A DNA stretch of 64,000 bases from Citromicrobium sp. Its GTDB lineage: Bacteria > Pseudomonadota > Alphaproteobacteria > Sphingomonadales > Sphingomonadaceae. The translations under genes and the position numbers were made by a program. Positions 18,569 through 27,510 of the stretch are shown here, in pieces. Positions within the stretch are counted from its first letter, which is position 1, and each line of letters opens with the position of its first letter. Under the pieces are notes generated by a model. The model saw only the letters and a program-made list of their open reading frames with translations, was not told the origin of the DNA and did no database searches. The DNA is taken from assembly GCA_002729695.1 (NCBI GenBank), contig PBYQ01000003.1, positions 124,001-188,000 on the forward strand, in the 5' to 3' direction.

Positions 18569-20275
18569 TTAGTCCACCTCGGAAAGCTCGCGCATCGCCT
18601 CGTCGAGGTCGCGGAGCGCTTCGGCACGGTCGCTTGCGGAGAGCGTGCGATCGCGCTCGATCGAAACGCGCGCCTGGGCGATCGCGCTCCTGGCACCGGC
18701 CAGCGCGCCGGCAATGCACGGGCCGATGGAGGCCCGGCCATTGGCAGCCGTCCCTTGCGACGACCCGTCGCAGTCGAAGCGCATGTCGCTCAGGCTGTCG
18801 ACCATCTGGACCAGCGCCAGTCGCGTATCCTTGTCGAGTTCGGCCGTCGCGTTGATCTCGCGCTTGGCCTCTTCCAGGTCGCGGCGCATTTCGCTGCGGT
18901 CGACAGACCATTCGCGCCGCATTGCGATCTCCCGCTGCTTCTCGGCCTTCTTGGCCATGCGATCGGCTTTGATCTCCATTTCGCGGGCAGCGCGCTGGCT
19001 CTTTTCGGCCTTGGCGCTCAGCTTCTTGACCTCCACCTCGAGCTTCGCGCGTTCTTCGGGCGTCGCCTCGCGGCCGTTGATCTTGTAACTGGTATGCTCG
19101 GTCGACCGGCCTGCGTCGTCGGTCACCACCTTGCGCTCCACCTCGATGGTGCGACTTTCGCCGCCTTTCCCGTCGCTGATCATGAACAGCTGCTCGGGAG
19201 CGGTCGGGGCAACGGGTGCCAGCGGCGCTTCGGGCGCGACCGGCGCTTCGGGAGCGACCGGTGCGGTCGGCGCTGCGGGCGGCACCGGCGCTTCGGGCAC
19301 TTCCTTACCCATCGCGTTCTCGGCGTAGGAAATCGAAGCCGTCAGCGGCAGTGCCGCCAGCGCGCCGACCGTCAGCACGCGCGCAGCGATGCGGCGACGG
19401 GGGGAAATATCGGACATGGTCAAACTCCTCAGGCGGTGAATGATGGATTTGTCCCCCAGCACCGGGCACGCCATCGGCGCGGCGAGCGCCAGGCTGGCCC
19501 GCCGGTCGCTGCGGGTCGCGAAAGAGGCGATGGTGGACGCGTAGGTTTCCCGCAGGCGGGCATCGCAGCGCTCCACCACGCGGGCATCGCAGGCTGCCTC
19601 CTGGTCGCGCCGCATGGCACGCCAGCCCACCCAGCCGAGCGGGTTGAACCAGTGCAGCGCGAACAGCGGCTGCACCAGCGCATTGGCCAGCAGGTCGCGC
19701 GCACGATGGTGTGCCAGCTCGTGCTCGAGAGCGAGATCGCGGCGGGTTTCCTCGGTTTGCGCCATAAAGCCCTCGGGCAGCGCGATCACCTTGTCGAACA
19801 CGCCGAACGCGACCGGGGAAGCGGTTGCGGGCGACTCGATCAGCCGGACGCGACCGCGCACCCCGACCACCACGCTCCCGCGCATCAGTTCGCGGCGCAT
19901 GGCGAAATAAAGGGCGTAGCGCCGGGTCAGGAAAACCGCGGCCCCCACGAGCCAGACGGTCAGGCCGAGAAGGACCCAGTCCACCGTCGGCTGGGTCGCG
20001 ACCATGGGCTGCAGCATCATGCCTCCACCCCCGGTTTCGGCCACGCCGTATCCGCCGATCGGCACCGGCACACTCGTGACGCTGGCGGGTGCCACGGATG
20101 CGGGGAGGACGATGGGCGGCAGCATCAGCCGCAGGAATGGAAGAGCCCAGAGCGCGTAGGCCGCGCGCGCACCGAAGTGCCGCGATACCGGACGGCGCAG
20201 CACCAGCACGGCCACGATGAGGCCGCCCGTCCACACCAGCGTGTCGAGCGCGAAGCTTTGCAGGTCGATGCTCAT
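18569..20275 (-). CDS. BlaR1-like M56 membrane metallopeptidase
   Basis: This 568-residue protein has N-terminal membrane helices (about 12-27, 38-58, 99-117) and a cytoplasmic gluzincin with HELAHH (185-190) and QEAACDARV, containing the third ligand Glu about 226. After another membrane segment (about 300-320) the C-terminal half is a Pro/Ala/Val repeat (APVAPEAPVAPEAPLAP). A Lys/Glu-rich coiled coil and a short cysteine-containing tail follow. The penicillin-binding sensor domain of true BlaR1/MecR1 is absent, so the signal sensed is unknown. The start overlaps the end of the BlaI-like gene, giving the standard regulator-protease pair. Confidence 0.88.
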   Translation of the reverse strand: MSIDLQSFALDTLVWTGGLIVAVLVLRRPVSRHFGARAAYALWALPFLRLMLPPIVLPASVAPASVTSVPVPIGGYGVAETGGGGMMLQPMVATQPTVDWVLLGLTVWLVGAAVFLTRRYALYFAMRRELMRGSVVVGVRGRVRLIESPATASPVAFGVFDKVIALPEGFMAQTEETRRDLALEHELAHHRARDLLANALVQPLFALHWFNPLGWVGWRAMRRDQEAACDARVVERCDARLRETYASTIASFATRSDRRASLALAAPMACPVLGDKSIIHRLRSLTMSDISPRRRIAARVLTVGALAALPLTASISYAENAMGKEVPEAPVPPAAPTAPVAPEAPVAPEAPLAPVAPTAPEQLFMISDGKGGESRTIEVERKVVTDDAGRSTEHTSYKINGREATPEERAKLEVEVKKLSAKAEKSQRAAREMEIKADRMAKKAEKQREIAMRREWSVDRSEMRRDLEEAKREINATAELDKDTRLALVQMVDSLSDMRFDCDGSSQGTAANGRASIGPCIAGALAGARSAIAQARVSIERDRTLSASDRAEALRDLDEAMRELSEVD

Positions 20276-20661
20276 TTGCGCATCTCCTTCAGCAGGCGTT
20301 CGATCTCGCCGAGATCCTCGTCGGTCAGCGCCTCGCTCTCCGCGAGATGCGCGAACAGCGACGCTGCGCGGCCGCCGAACAGCCTGTCGACCAGCCGACG
20401 CGATTCACCGTCGACATAGTCCACACGCTCGATCAGCGGGGTGTAGAGGAAGCGGCGACCGTCGGGCTCGGTCGCCAGCGCGCCCTTGCCCACAAGACGC
20501 GACAGCAGCGTCTTGACCGTCGGCATCGACCAGCCGCGCGGTTCGCAAATTTCCTCGCAAATATCGGTCGCGCTCACCGGATGGCGATCCCAGATCACCT
20601 CCATGATCGCGTGCTCCGCTTCGCTGATCCGTTCGCTCTTATCGATCTTAGACTGCGCCAT
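20272..20661 (-). CDS. BlaI/MecI/CopY family transcriptional repressor
   Basis: This 129-residue winged-helix repressor has the family signature SEAEHAIMEVIWDRHPVSATDICEEI, followed by WSMPTVKTLLSRLVGKGAL and a C-terminal dimerisation helix. BlaI-type repressors bind TACA-TGTA-like palindromes as dimers and are cleaved by the partner M56 protease. Two matching palindromes lie upstream at 20686-20697 and 20707-20718. It overlaps the BlaR1-like gene by 4 bp. Confidence 0.92.
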   Translation of the reverse strand: MAQSKIDKSERISEAEHAIMEVIWDRHPVSATDICEEICEPRGWSMPTVKTLLSRLVGKGALATEPDGRRFLYTPLIERVDYVDGESRRLVDRLFGGRAASLFAHLAESEALTDEDLGEIERLLKEMRK

Positions 20662-20685
20662 CGATCTCCACCCTTCCGTAATCGA

Positions 20686-20718
20686 CTACGTCTGTAGCCA
20701 CATCGATTACGGATGTAA
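20686..20718. promoter_or_regulatory. pair of BlaI-type operators
   Basis: Two perfect 12-bp palindromes, CTAC-GTCT-GTAG (20686-20697) and TTAC-GGAT-GTAA (20707-20718), are centred 21 bp apart, two helical turns. They lie 25 to 57 bp upstream of the blaI-like start codon. Their form matches the (T)TACA-TGTA(A) dyads bound by BlaI/MecI repressors, implying autoregulation of the pair. No similar box was seen directly upstream of either beta-lactamase-family gene in this window. Confidence 0.75.
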
Positions 20719-20782
20719 CCATTGCCAGTGGATGAATGACGTTCGCGGTTCGACGAACGGCATTTTCTGGGATGACCGGCGG

Positions 20783-21634
20783 TCAGCAGACCTCGGCTGT
20801 ATTCTCCGGAATCGGGCCGGGCGGGACGCGCGCGTCGCTCATCCAGAAAGGGTCCGCTGCCAGCCGATGGCGGTCGCCATACGCGGCGCGCAGGGCTGCG
20901 GCGAGTTGCGGATCGTAGTTTTCGAGATCCTGATGGCTGAGAATCCGGCGGCCATCGAACACCTGCAACCGGTTCGAATCGAACCAGAACTGCGTTCCTT
21001 CCGCCCAGTATTCCTGCACCGTGGTCATGTTGTATTCCTCGAACCACAGCTTGTTCGCCTGCGCATTGGCATACGCCGCCTCGACCTCGGCGTAGAGAGC
21101 GGGGTCCGCGCCCTGGATCGCGAACAGGATATTGTGCGCGAATTCGTGCACGAGGATGGTCTCGCCGTAATAGCGGCTGGTCGGCAGGCCGAGCACGTCC
21201 TCTTCCGCCCCCACCGTATGCTGCCCGCCGATACCGCGCGCACGGGCATCCCAATATGCGCGGTCGGTGAGCCGCCCGATCCGCTCGTCATAATGCTTCT
21301 TCTCGCACCGGGTCAGGCGCGGATCGTCGGGCGCGGGCTTGGTCCAGTGCGCGTTCTCGGGCAGGTCGAGCAGCGCCTCGGTCTCCGCGATGATCGCCAC
21401 GCGGTAGCCGTTATCGTGCAGCCATTTGGCCAGGTCGGGGCGGAATGCGAGCATATCCTCGATCATCGCCTCCGCCGCGACCAGCGCGTCCAGCGGCACC
21501 GCGCTGGACGAGACGACGGGAATGCCATCGGCGTCGCGGTATTGCGTGTAGAAGGCGGGAATGCCGAGTTCTGGCGGCGGGCCCGCAGCGGTGAGCGCAG
21601 CGAGGCTGGCGAAAGCTAGAACACGGCGAAGCAT
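20783..21634 (-). CDS. secreted putative zinc metalloprotease of unknown family
   Basis: This 283-residue protein has an N-terminal signal peptide (MLRRVLAFASLAALTAAG). A zincin motif HEFAHN occurs at about residues 163-168, and YWAEGTQFWF, about 45 residues later, can provide the third ligand Glu. I do not recognise the family. The gene is transcribed toward blaI with 121 bp between them, which contain the operators. It was read from the ATG at 21634 because this gives the signal peptide. Confidence 0.75.
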   Translation of the reverse strand: MLRRVLAFASLAALTAAGPPPELGIPAFYTQYRDADGIPVVSSSAVPLDALVAAEAMIEDMLAFRPDLAKWLHDNGYRVAIIAETEALLDLPENAHWTKPAPDDPRLTRCEKKHYDERIGRLTDRAYWDARARGIGGQHTVGAEEDVLGLPTSRYYGETILVHEFAHNILFAIQGADPALYAEVEAAYANAQANKLWFEEYNMTTVQEYWAEGTQFWFDSNRLQVFDGRRILSHQDLENYDPQLAAALRAAYGDRHRLAADPFWMSDARVPPGPIPENTAEVC

Positions 21635-21690
21635 GCTGCCGGGTTTAGGACGAATCGTCTGAACCTCAACCGACATCGGCGCGAAGCACA

Positions 21691-21727
21691 TTGCCGAATT
21701 ACCAATATTTGCTATATCGTTCTATAT
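21691..21727 (+). promoter_or_regulatory. probable parD promoter with direct repeat
   Basis: A TTGCCG (21691-21696) and TATATC (21713-21718) pair is spaced by 16 bp. The hexamer CTATAT is repeated at 21712 and 21722, 10 bp apart, next to the parD start. Ribbon-helix-helix antitoxins usually bind such short repeats to repress their own operon. Confidence 0.4.
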
Positions 21728-21980
21728 GGCGACCAAAACCACTTCGATCGTGCTGGGCGAAAAGCTCGCCGCCTATGCCAAGCGCAAGGTCGATTCGGGC
21801 GAATTCGGCTCGACCAGCGAAGTCATCCGCGACGCCTTGAGGCGTGCGGAGGAGCGCGATCTGAAAATAGAACGCCTGCGCGATTTAATTCGCGAAGGTG
21901 AGGAGAGCGGCCCGCCCGAACCGTTCGATTTCGATGAATTCCTGAGGGATATGCGAGCGAATTACAAAGGCGCTGCGTGA
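21726..21980 (+). CDS. parD: type II antitoxin, ParD family
   Basis: This 84-residue protein has an N-terminal ribbon-helix-helix (TTSIVLGEKLAAYAKRKVDSG, FGSTSEVIRDALRRAEER). An acidic, flexible C-terminal part (EPFDFDEFLRDMRANY) normally wraps the toxin. It would neutralise ParE and repress the operon. Its stop overlaps the GTG start of the toxin gene, the usual coupling. Confidence 0.92.
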   Translation: MATKTTSIVLGEKLAAYAKRKVDSGEFGSTSEVIRDALRRAEERDLKIERLRDLIREGEESGPPEPFDFDEFLRDMRANYKGAA

Positions 21981-22276
21981 TCCATCTGGTCCTTCGCCCC
22001 CGCGCGAGGCGCGATCTGGCCAATATCTGGCTCTACACCGCCGACAGATGGGGCACCGATCATGCTGATGCCTACGTCGCATCGATCAACGCGGAGATGG
22101 ATCGGATACTCGCCTTTCCGCAATCAGGTAGCCGGGTCGTCGGCTTGCCGGATGATTACCGAAAGATCAGGTCTGGCTCGCACCGGGCAATCTATCGATG
22201 GACCGACGCGGAACTGATCGTAGTCCGCGTGGTCCATGCGCGCGAGGATGTGGCGGAAGATTGGGCGACTGAGTAA
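21977..22276 (+). CDS. parE: type II toxin, ParE/RelE superfamily
   Basis: This 99-residue protein starts with GTG overlapping the parD stop (GTGA at 21977-21980). It has the ParE features ARRDLANIWLYTADRWG, MDRILAFPQSGSRV and YRWTDAELIVVRVVHARED. ParE toxins of this type usually inhibit DNA gyrase. It is convergent with sdhA. Confidence 0.92.
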   Translation: MIHLVLRPRARRDLANIWLYTADRWGTDHADAYVASINAEMDRILAFPQSGSRVVGLPDDYRKIRSGSHRAIYRWTDAELIVVRVVHAREDVAEDWATE

Positions 22277-22338
22277 GGTCACGAAGCGGTGCCTGCGTGA
22301 ACCAGGCCTCTCTGAGCCAATCTTTCATCGCGGGAGTG

Positions 22339-22355
22339 TGGCAATAATATTGCCA
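22339..22355. repeat. AT-centred perfect palindrome between parE and sdhA
   Basis: TGGCAATA-A-TATTGCCA is a 17-bp perfect palindrome located 62 bp after parE and just before the larger hairpin at 22366. It could be an operator or an additional stem in the convergent terminator region. Nothing else was recognised there. Confidence 0.5.
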
Positions 22356-22365
22356 AGATGCCTCA

Positions 22366-22399
22366 TCCTGAATGTGAAGGGCAGCCTTCACATTCAGGA
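22366..22399. terminator. strong hairpin between convergent parE and sdhA
   Basis: A perfect 15-bp stem (TCCTGAATGTGAAGG / CCTTCACATTCAGGA) with loop GCAG lies 17 bp downstream of the sdhA stop codon and 89 bp after parE. It is symmetric and so could act in both directions. No T tract follows on either strand. Confidence 0.6.
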
Positions 22400-22416
22400 C
22401 GACCCGAGCCGACCCA

Positions 22417-24312
22417 TCAATACACCCGCTTCTTCGGCTTGATGTACTCGATATCGTCGGTCAGCGTGTATTCGTGGACCGGGCGGTAATCGATCTTCAT
22501 CTCGCCGCGCCCTGCACCCTTGGCGCCGCCGCCCCAGCCGTCGAACCACGTGACGGTGTGCTTCATCCAGTTGGCATCGTCGCGCTCGGGGAAGTCCTCG
22601 TGCGCGTGCGCGCCGCGGCTTTCCTTGCGGTTGTCGGCGCTGGTCATGGTGACGCTGGCCTGCGCCATAAGGTTGTCGAGCTCCAGCGTCTCGATCAGGT
22701 CGCTGTTCCAGATCAGCGAGCGGTCGGACACGTGAATGTCCTGCATGCTCGCGTTGACCTCGGCGAGGTGCTTCCTGCCCGCCGCGAGCGTTTCGGTGTC
22801 GCGGAACACGGCAGCATGCTTCTGCATGGTCTTCTGCATGTCCTCGCGGATGCGCGCGGTGGGCAGGCTGCCCTTGGCGTGGCGGAAGTGATCCAGACGC
22901 GTCAGCGCGAGATCGGCGCTGTCGGCGGGCAGCGCATCGTGCTTCGCACCCGGCTTCATCGTTTCGGCGAGGCGATGGCCGATCGCGCGGCCGAACACCA
23001 CGAGGTCGATCAGCGAGTTGGAACCGAGGCGGTTGGCCCCGTGGACCGAGACGCAGCCCGCCTCGCCCGCAGCGTAGAGCCCCGGTACGACATGGTCGGG
23101 ATTGCCGTCGGGCCCCAGCGTCACGACTTCGCCGTGATAATTCGTCGGGATGCCGCCCATGTTGTAGTGGACGGTCGGCGTCACGGGGAGCGGTTCGCGC
23201 GTCAGATCGACGCCGGCGAAGATCTTGCCGCTTTCGGTGATGCCCGGCAGGCGCTCTGCCAGCACCTTGGGATCGATGTGGTCGAGGTGCAGGTAGATAT
23301 GGTCCTTGTCCGCACCCACGCCGCGCCCTTCGCGCATTTCGAGCGCCATCGAGCGGCTGACGACGTCGCGGCTGGCAAGATCCTTCGCCGAAGGCGCATA
23401 GCGTTCCATGAAGCGCTCGCCTTCGGAATTGGTCAGGTAACCGCCTTCGCCGCGTGCACCTTCGGTGATCAGCACGCCCGCGCCGTAGATGCCGGTCGGG
23501 TGGAACTGCACGAATTCCATGTCCTGCAAGGGCAGGCCAGCGCGCAGCACCATGCCGCCACCGTCACCGGTGCAGGTGTGGGCGCTGGTCGCGGTGTAGT
23601 AGCAGCGGCCATAGCCGCCGGTCGCCAGCACCACAGCGTGCGCGCGGAAGCGGTGGATCGTCCCATCGTCGAGGCACATTGCGATCACGCCGACGCAGCG
23701 GCGATCCGCGCCCTCGCCCGTCATGATCAGGTCGATCGCGAAATATTCGATGAAGAAGTCCGCGTCGTACTTCAGGCTCTGCTGGTAGAGCGCGTGGAGC
23801 ATCGCGTGCCCCGTGCGGTCCGCCGCGGCGCAGGTGCGCTGCACCGGCGGGCCTTCGCCCATGTTTTGCATGTGGCCGCCGAACGGACGCTGGTAGATCG
23901 TGCCGTCCTGGTTGCGCGAAAAGGGCACGCCTGCGTGCTCCAGCTCGTACACCGCCTGCGGGGCTTCGCGCGCGAGATATTCGATCGCGTCCTGGTCGCC
24001 CAGCCAGTCCGACCCCTTCACGGTGTCGTACATGTGCCAGGTCCAGTGGTCGGGCGTGTTGTTGCCGAGCGACGCGGCGATGCCGCCCTGCGCCGCAACC
24101 GTGTGCGAACGCGTCGGGAAGACCTTGGAGATGTTCGCGGTTTTGAAGCCGGCTTCGGCCGCGCCCATCGTCGCGCGCAGGCCCGATCCGCCCGCACCCA
24201 CGACGACCACGTCGAACTCATGGTCGATGATCGGATAGGCGTCGCCCGCCTTGCCGGATGTGGTCGCGGCCGGGCGGTCCGTGCCAGTATCGTTGGGGTT
24301 CTGGCTGGCCAT
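22417..24312 (-). CDS. sdhA: succinate dehydrogenase flavoprotein subunit
   Basis: This 631-residue subunit oxidises succinate to fumarate with covalent FAD in complex II. It has [21 protein letters not shown], the FAD-attachment His in [29 protein letters not shown], and the active-site [18 protein letters not shown]. It overlaps sdhD at its start (one base). The iron-sulfur subunit gene sdhB, which usually follows, is absent here. A terminator hairpin and the parDE pair come next instead. Confidence 0.98.
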   Translation of the reverse strand: MASQNPNDTGTDRPAATTSGKAGDAYPIIDHEFDVVVVGAGGSGLRATMGAAEAGFKTANISKVFPTRSHTVAAQGGIAASLGNNTPDHWTWHMYDTVKGSDWLGDQDAIEYLAREAPQAVYELEHAGVPFSRNQDGTIYQRPFGGHMQNMGEGPPVQRTCAAADRTGHAMLHALYQQSLKYDADFFIEYFAIDLIMTGEGADRRCVGVIAMCLDDGTIHRFRAHAVVLATGGYGRCYYTATSAHTCTGDGGGMVLRAGLPLQDMEFVQFHPTGIYGAGVLITEGARGEGGYLTNSEGERFMERYAPSAKDLASRDVVSRSMALEMREGRGVGADKDHIYLHLDHIDPKVLAERLPGITESGKIFAGVDLTREPLPVTPTVHYNMGGIPTNYHGEVVTLGPDGNPDHVVPGLYAAGEAGCVSVHGANRLGSNSLIDLVVFGRAIGHRLAETMKPGAKHDALPADSADLALTRLDHFRHAKGSLPTARIREDMQKTMQKHAAVFRDTETLAAGRKHLAEVNASMQDIHVSDRSLIWNSDLIETLELDNLMAQASVTMTSADNRKESRGAHAHEDFPERDDANWMKHTVTWFDGWGGGAKGAGRGEMKIDYRPVHEYTLTDDIEYIKPKKRVY

Positions 24313-24698
24313 CAGGCGGCTCCTGCGAAAGCGATGCTGGCGATGCAGAAGATGCCGAACACGGCCCCTGCCACTGCCACGAGATTGAGAAGGGCGATCA
24401 GCGCGAAGCGGCTGCCGCCCTGGTGGATATAGTCCTCGATCAACACCTGGAGGCCCAGCCGCGCATGCCAGAACGTGCTGACGATCAGCAGGATCAGGGC
24501 GGCCGATGCGATCGGCGAGGCGAGCCAGTCGGTCACGGTGGCATAGTCGTACGCCGGCAGCATCAGAAAGCTGACCAGCAGGAACAGCACCAGCACGAGG
24601 TTGCCGATCGCGGTGAACCGCTGGAGCAGCCAGTGATGCGCGCCCTCGTGGGCCGAGCCGAGACCGCGAACGCGGCCGATGGAGGTTCCGTTACCCAT
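24312..24698 (-). CDS. sdhD: succinate dehydrogenase membrane anchor subunit
   Basis: This 128-residue protein has three membrane helices (about 25-50, 59-80, 95-120) and the [14 protein letters not shown] start of SdhD. The segment [19 protein letters not shown] contains the haem-ligand His and a quinone-site region. It anchors SdhAB to the inner membrane with SdhC. The ATG at 24698 lies 11 bp after sdhC; upstream residues in the same frame are not SdhD-like. Confidence 0.93.
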   Translation of the reverse strand: MGNGTSIGRVRGLGSAHEGAHHWLLQRFTAIGNLVLVLFLLVSFLMLPAYDYATVTDWLASPIASAALILLIVSTFWHARLGLQVLIEDYIHQGGSRFALIALLNLVAVAGAVFGIFCIASIAFAGAA

Positions 24699-24709
24699 TG
24701 GGAATAGCC

Positions 24710-25090
24710 TTACTTGGTAAAGATGATCGCCCAGAAGGCGATGGTCAGAACGACGCCGAGGATCGGTGCGAGCGTGGCCCAGAGCTTGTTGATGGTCAGC
24801 TCGTAGCCTGCGCCGATGTCGAGCACGAAGTGGCGCAGTCCGCTCATCATGTGGCTGAAGAACGCCCAAGTCAGGCCGATCAGAACGATGTAGCCGATCG
24901 GGCTGGTCATCACCCCGGCGAAGGTTTCGTAAGCCTCGGGCCCGCTCGCCATCGCGCCCAGCCACCACAGCAGCACGGCCAGCCCGACCAGCGCCATTCC
25001 GTCACCGGTGACGCGGTGCAGGATCGAGGTAAACATGTGCGGGCCCCACTTCCAGATCTGGAGATGGGGAGAGAGCGGTCTGTTCGACAT
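24710..25090 (-). CDS. sdhC: succinate dehydrogenase cytochrome b556 subunit
   Basis: This 126-residue protein has three membrane helices. It begins RPLSPHLQIWKWGPHMFTSILHRVTG, the quinone-site and SdhC signature, and contains HMMSGLRHFVLDIG with the haem-ligand His. It is the first gene of the sdhCDA unit. The start ATG at 25090 was chosen because it precedes the conserved SNRPLSPHLQ. The 173 bp to the divergent SDR gene must hold both promoters, but I see no clear boxes. Confidence 0.94.
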   Translation of the reverse strand: MSNRPLSPHLQIWKWGPHMFTSILHRVTGDGMALVGLAVLLWWLGAMASGPEAYETFAGVMTSPIGYIVLIGLTWAFFSHMMSGLRHFVLDIGAGYELTINKLWATLAPILGVVLTIAFWAIIFTK

Positions 25091-25263
25091 GGTGTCTAAA
25101 GGGTCCAATCTGGCCGGATGCGGTAAGGCTTGCGCCTCCACTTAGCGAAAGCACGGGGAGGTTCAAGCGAGTCCAAAGGCTGGATGTGCCAAAGCACGTG
25201 GAATGGGGTCAGCGCAAGCGTGGGGGTTGGTAGCCTGCGCCAATCGGCCTAACAGGTGGGCCC

Positions 25264-25974
25264 ATGACAGGCATTCTCGTCACAGGATCGAGCCGCGGTA
25301 TCGGGGCGGCCATTCGCGAACAGCTGGAGGCGCGCTGCGTTCGCGTGATCGGCCATTCCACACGCGGGCTGGAAGAAGGCGAGATTGCCGCCGATTTCAC
25401 CGAGCCTTCCGCGCCGTCAATGCTGTGGGAAGAGGCACTGCGGCAGGCCGACGGCGAGATCGACGTGCTGATCAACAACGCCGGGCTGTTCGAAGGGATC
25501 GCACTCGACACATCGGACATCGAATGGCTCGATGCGTGGGAGGAAACGCTGCGGATCAACCTGACCGCCTCCGCCCAGCTCAGCCGTTTCGCGGTGCGCC
25601 ACTGGCAGGAGCGCGGCGTTTCGGGGAGGATCGTCCACGTCGCCAGCCGCGCAGGCCATCGCGGCGACTCGCCCGCACACTGGCACTATGCGGCGGCAAA
25701 GGGTGGAATGCTCGCGCTGCACAAGACGATCGCGCGAGCCTACGCCAGCGAAGGCATCTACAGCTTTGCCGTGACGCCGGGCTTCACCGACACAGCGATG
25801 GCAGGCGACTACCTCGAAAGCCGGGGCGGCCCCGGCCTGCTCGCCGATATTCCGCTGGGCCGCGTCGCGGAGCCGGAGGAAATCGCCGATATCGCGATCT
25901 GGTGCGCGCTCGACGCGCCGCCGAGCATGACCGGCGCGACGATCGACGCCAATGGAGCAAGCTATGTCAGGTAA
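25264..25974 (+). CDS. short-chain dehydrogenase/reductase
   Basis: This 236-residue SDR has the cofactor motif LVTGSSRGIGAAI, DVLINNAGLFEG, and the catalytic Ser in HVASRAGHRGDS with Tyr and Lys in WHYAAAKGG. The substrate cannot be told. Its last 11 bp overlap the start of the metallo-beta-lactamase gene. It is the first gene of a compact operon that ends with prmA and a DUF2459 gene. Confidence 0.88.
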   Translation: MTGILVTGSSRGIGAAIREQLEARCVRVIGHSTRGLEEGEIAADFTEPSAPSMLWEEALRQADGEIDVLINNAGLFEGIALDTSDIEWLDAWEETLRINLTASAQLSRFAVRHWQERGVSGRIVHVASRAGHRGDSPAHWHYAAAKGGMLALHKTIARAYASEGIYSFAVTPGFTDTAMAGDYLESRGGPGLLADIPLGRVAEPEEIADIAIWCALDAPPSMTGATIDANGASYVR

Positions 25975-26914
25975 ATTCGCTGCCCTCGCGGGTTTGGCTC
26001 TCATCACGGCAGGCTGCGCCCCCGCGACCGAACCGGTCGCCAGTGCCGCCGAGACCGAACGGACGAGCGTCGTCGCCTCCCCCGAACTCGCCACCAGCTT
26101 CCGGCAATCCGCGTTCCTCGAAAAATGCGAAGACTTCGACGAGTGGGACAAGCCCGCCCCGCCCTTCGAACTGCTCGGTGACACCTGGTACGTCGGCACC
26201 TGCGGTATCTCGGCAATCCTCGTGCTTGGCGAGGATGGCCATGTTCTGATCGACAGCGGGGTAGAGGCTGCCGCGCCGCTGGTGCTCGACAATATCCGCG
26301 CGCTCGGCATCGACCCGCGCGATATCCGCTACCTGCTGATGAGCCACGAGCATTTCGACCATGTCGGCGCACATGCTGCGCTGGCCGAAGCGACCGGCGC
26401 GCAGGTGATCACCTCGCCCGAAGCGGCGAAGGTTCTGGCCAGCGGCAAGGTCAGCGCGGACGATCCGCAGGCCGACATCCACCCCGCGATGAAGCCGGTG
26501 AAGGTCGACCGGATCGTGAGCGATGGCGAGGTGCTGAACCTCGGCGGCAAGGAATTCACCGCGCATCTCACCCCCGGCCACACGCCGGGCGCGATGAGCT
26601 GGACGTGGAATGCGTGCTCGCTCCCCTGGCAGCCGCCCGTGTGCCGCCGTGTGGCCTATGTCGACAGCCTCTCGCCCGTCTCGGCGGACGACTATCGCTT
26701 CACGGATCACCCCGCCGTCGTCGCCGATTTCCGGCGCAGCATCGCCAAGGTCGCCACACTTCCATGCGACCTGCTCGCGACGCCGCACCCTTCGTCGAGC
26801 GGGATGCTCGACCGGATAAAGGATGGCGGATTGCTGGATGGGGCCGCTTGCGTCGACTACGCAAAGACCATCGAAGAGCGACTGAACGACCGGCTCGCGA
26901 AGGAGCGTCGATGA
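25964..26914 (+). CDS. subclass B3 metallo-beta-lactamase, predicted lipoprotein
   Basis: This 316-residue protein begins with a signal peptide ending in the lipobox ITAGC (Cys18). The zinc ligands read SHEHFDHVG (His128, His130, Asp132, His133), TPGHTPG (His206) and ATPHPSSS (His275), the B3 arrangement. B3 enzymes hydrolyse penicillins, cephalosporins and often carbapenems, and relatives are known from Erythrobacter species. Activity here is inferred only. The ATG at 25964 has GGAG six bases upstream, so it is preferred to the ATG at 25952. It overlaps the SDR stop and, by ATGA, the next gene. Confidence 0.88.
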   Translation: MSGKFAALAGLALITAGCAPATEPVASAAETERTSVVASPELATSFRQSAFLEKCEDFDEWDKPAPPFELLGDTWYVGTCGISAILVLGEDGHVLIDSGVEAAAPLVLDNIRALGIDPRDIRYLLMSHEHFDHVGAHAALAEATGAQVITSPEAAKVLASGKVSADDPQADIHPAMKPVKVDRIVSDGEVLNLGGKEFTAHLTPGHTPGAMSWTWNACSLPWQPPVCRRVAYVDSLSPVSADDYRFTDHPAVVADFRRSIAKVATLPCDLLATPHPSSSGMLDRIKDGGLLDGAACVDYAKTIEERLNDRLAKERR

Positions 26915-27510
26915 ACGACGATCTGCCCTTCGCCTGCCGATGCGGTACCGTGAGGGGCACGATCCTTAAGGCAACGCCGCGCGAGGGCGATTTCGTCGTC
27001 TGTCACTGCACCGACTGCCAGACCTTCGCCAATCGCTTCGATGCGGGTGACAGGGTGATGAACGAGCAGGACGCAGGCACACCGCTCTACCAGAGCCGCT
27101 GCGCGCGGATGCGGATCGAAAGCGGTCTCGACGAGCTACGCTGCATCCACCTGACCGAAGGGCCGACGCTGCGCTGGTACGCAGGCTGTTGCGACACGCC
27201 GCTGTTCAATTCGTACAAGAACGGCAAAATCCCCTACGTCACCACGCTGGTCGGCAATTGCGACGAAGGATTGCGCACAAGGCTGCTGGGGGAACCGATC
27301 GGGCACCTCTTTGTCGATGACGATCCGGCGTGTACCGGGCCGGTCCGCCGCCTTTCGATGAACACGCTGATGCGGCGGTTTTTCGTCAGGATGGTCAGGG
27401 ACATCGTCTCGGGCGACCGCCGCCGGAGCGCGCTGTTCGATCCCGAAACGCTGGAGCCGATTGCGGCGCCCGCTCACGCCAGGAAAGAAGAAATCGCCCA
27501 TGTCGGCTGA
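26911..27510 (+). CDS. DUF6151 / GFA-like cysteine-rich protein
   Basis: This 199-residue protein has the zinc-binding cysteine pattern CRCG near the start, VCHCTDCQTF and AGCCDTPLFNS, like glutathione-dependent formaldehyde-activating (GFA) family proteins and DUF6151. The function is unknown. Its start overlaps the metallo-beta-lactamase stop (ATGA at 26911-26914), and its end overlaps prmA by 11 bp, so it is co-translated with both. Confidence 0.82.
   Translation: MNDDLPFACRCGTVRGTILKATPREGDFVVCHCTDCQTFANRFDAGDRVMNEQDAGTPLYQSRCARMRIESGLDELRCIHLTEGPTLRWYAGCCDTPLFNSYKNGKIPYVTTLVGNCDEGLRTRLLGEPIGHLFVDDDPACTGPVRRLSMNTLMRRFFVRMVRDIVSGDRRRSALFDPETLEPIAAPAHARKEEIAHVG

Noticed and set aside
19190-19310. 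Tandem DNA repeat
   Set aside because: It encodes the Pro/Ala/Val repeats of the BlaR1-like protein and is explained by the protein sequence.
25091-25263. Regulatory RNA or riboswitch between sdhC and the SDR gene
   Set aside because: No convincing stem-loop set or conserved aptamer pattern was found in the 173 bp.
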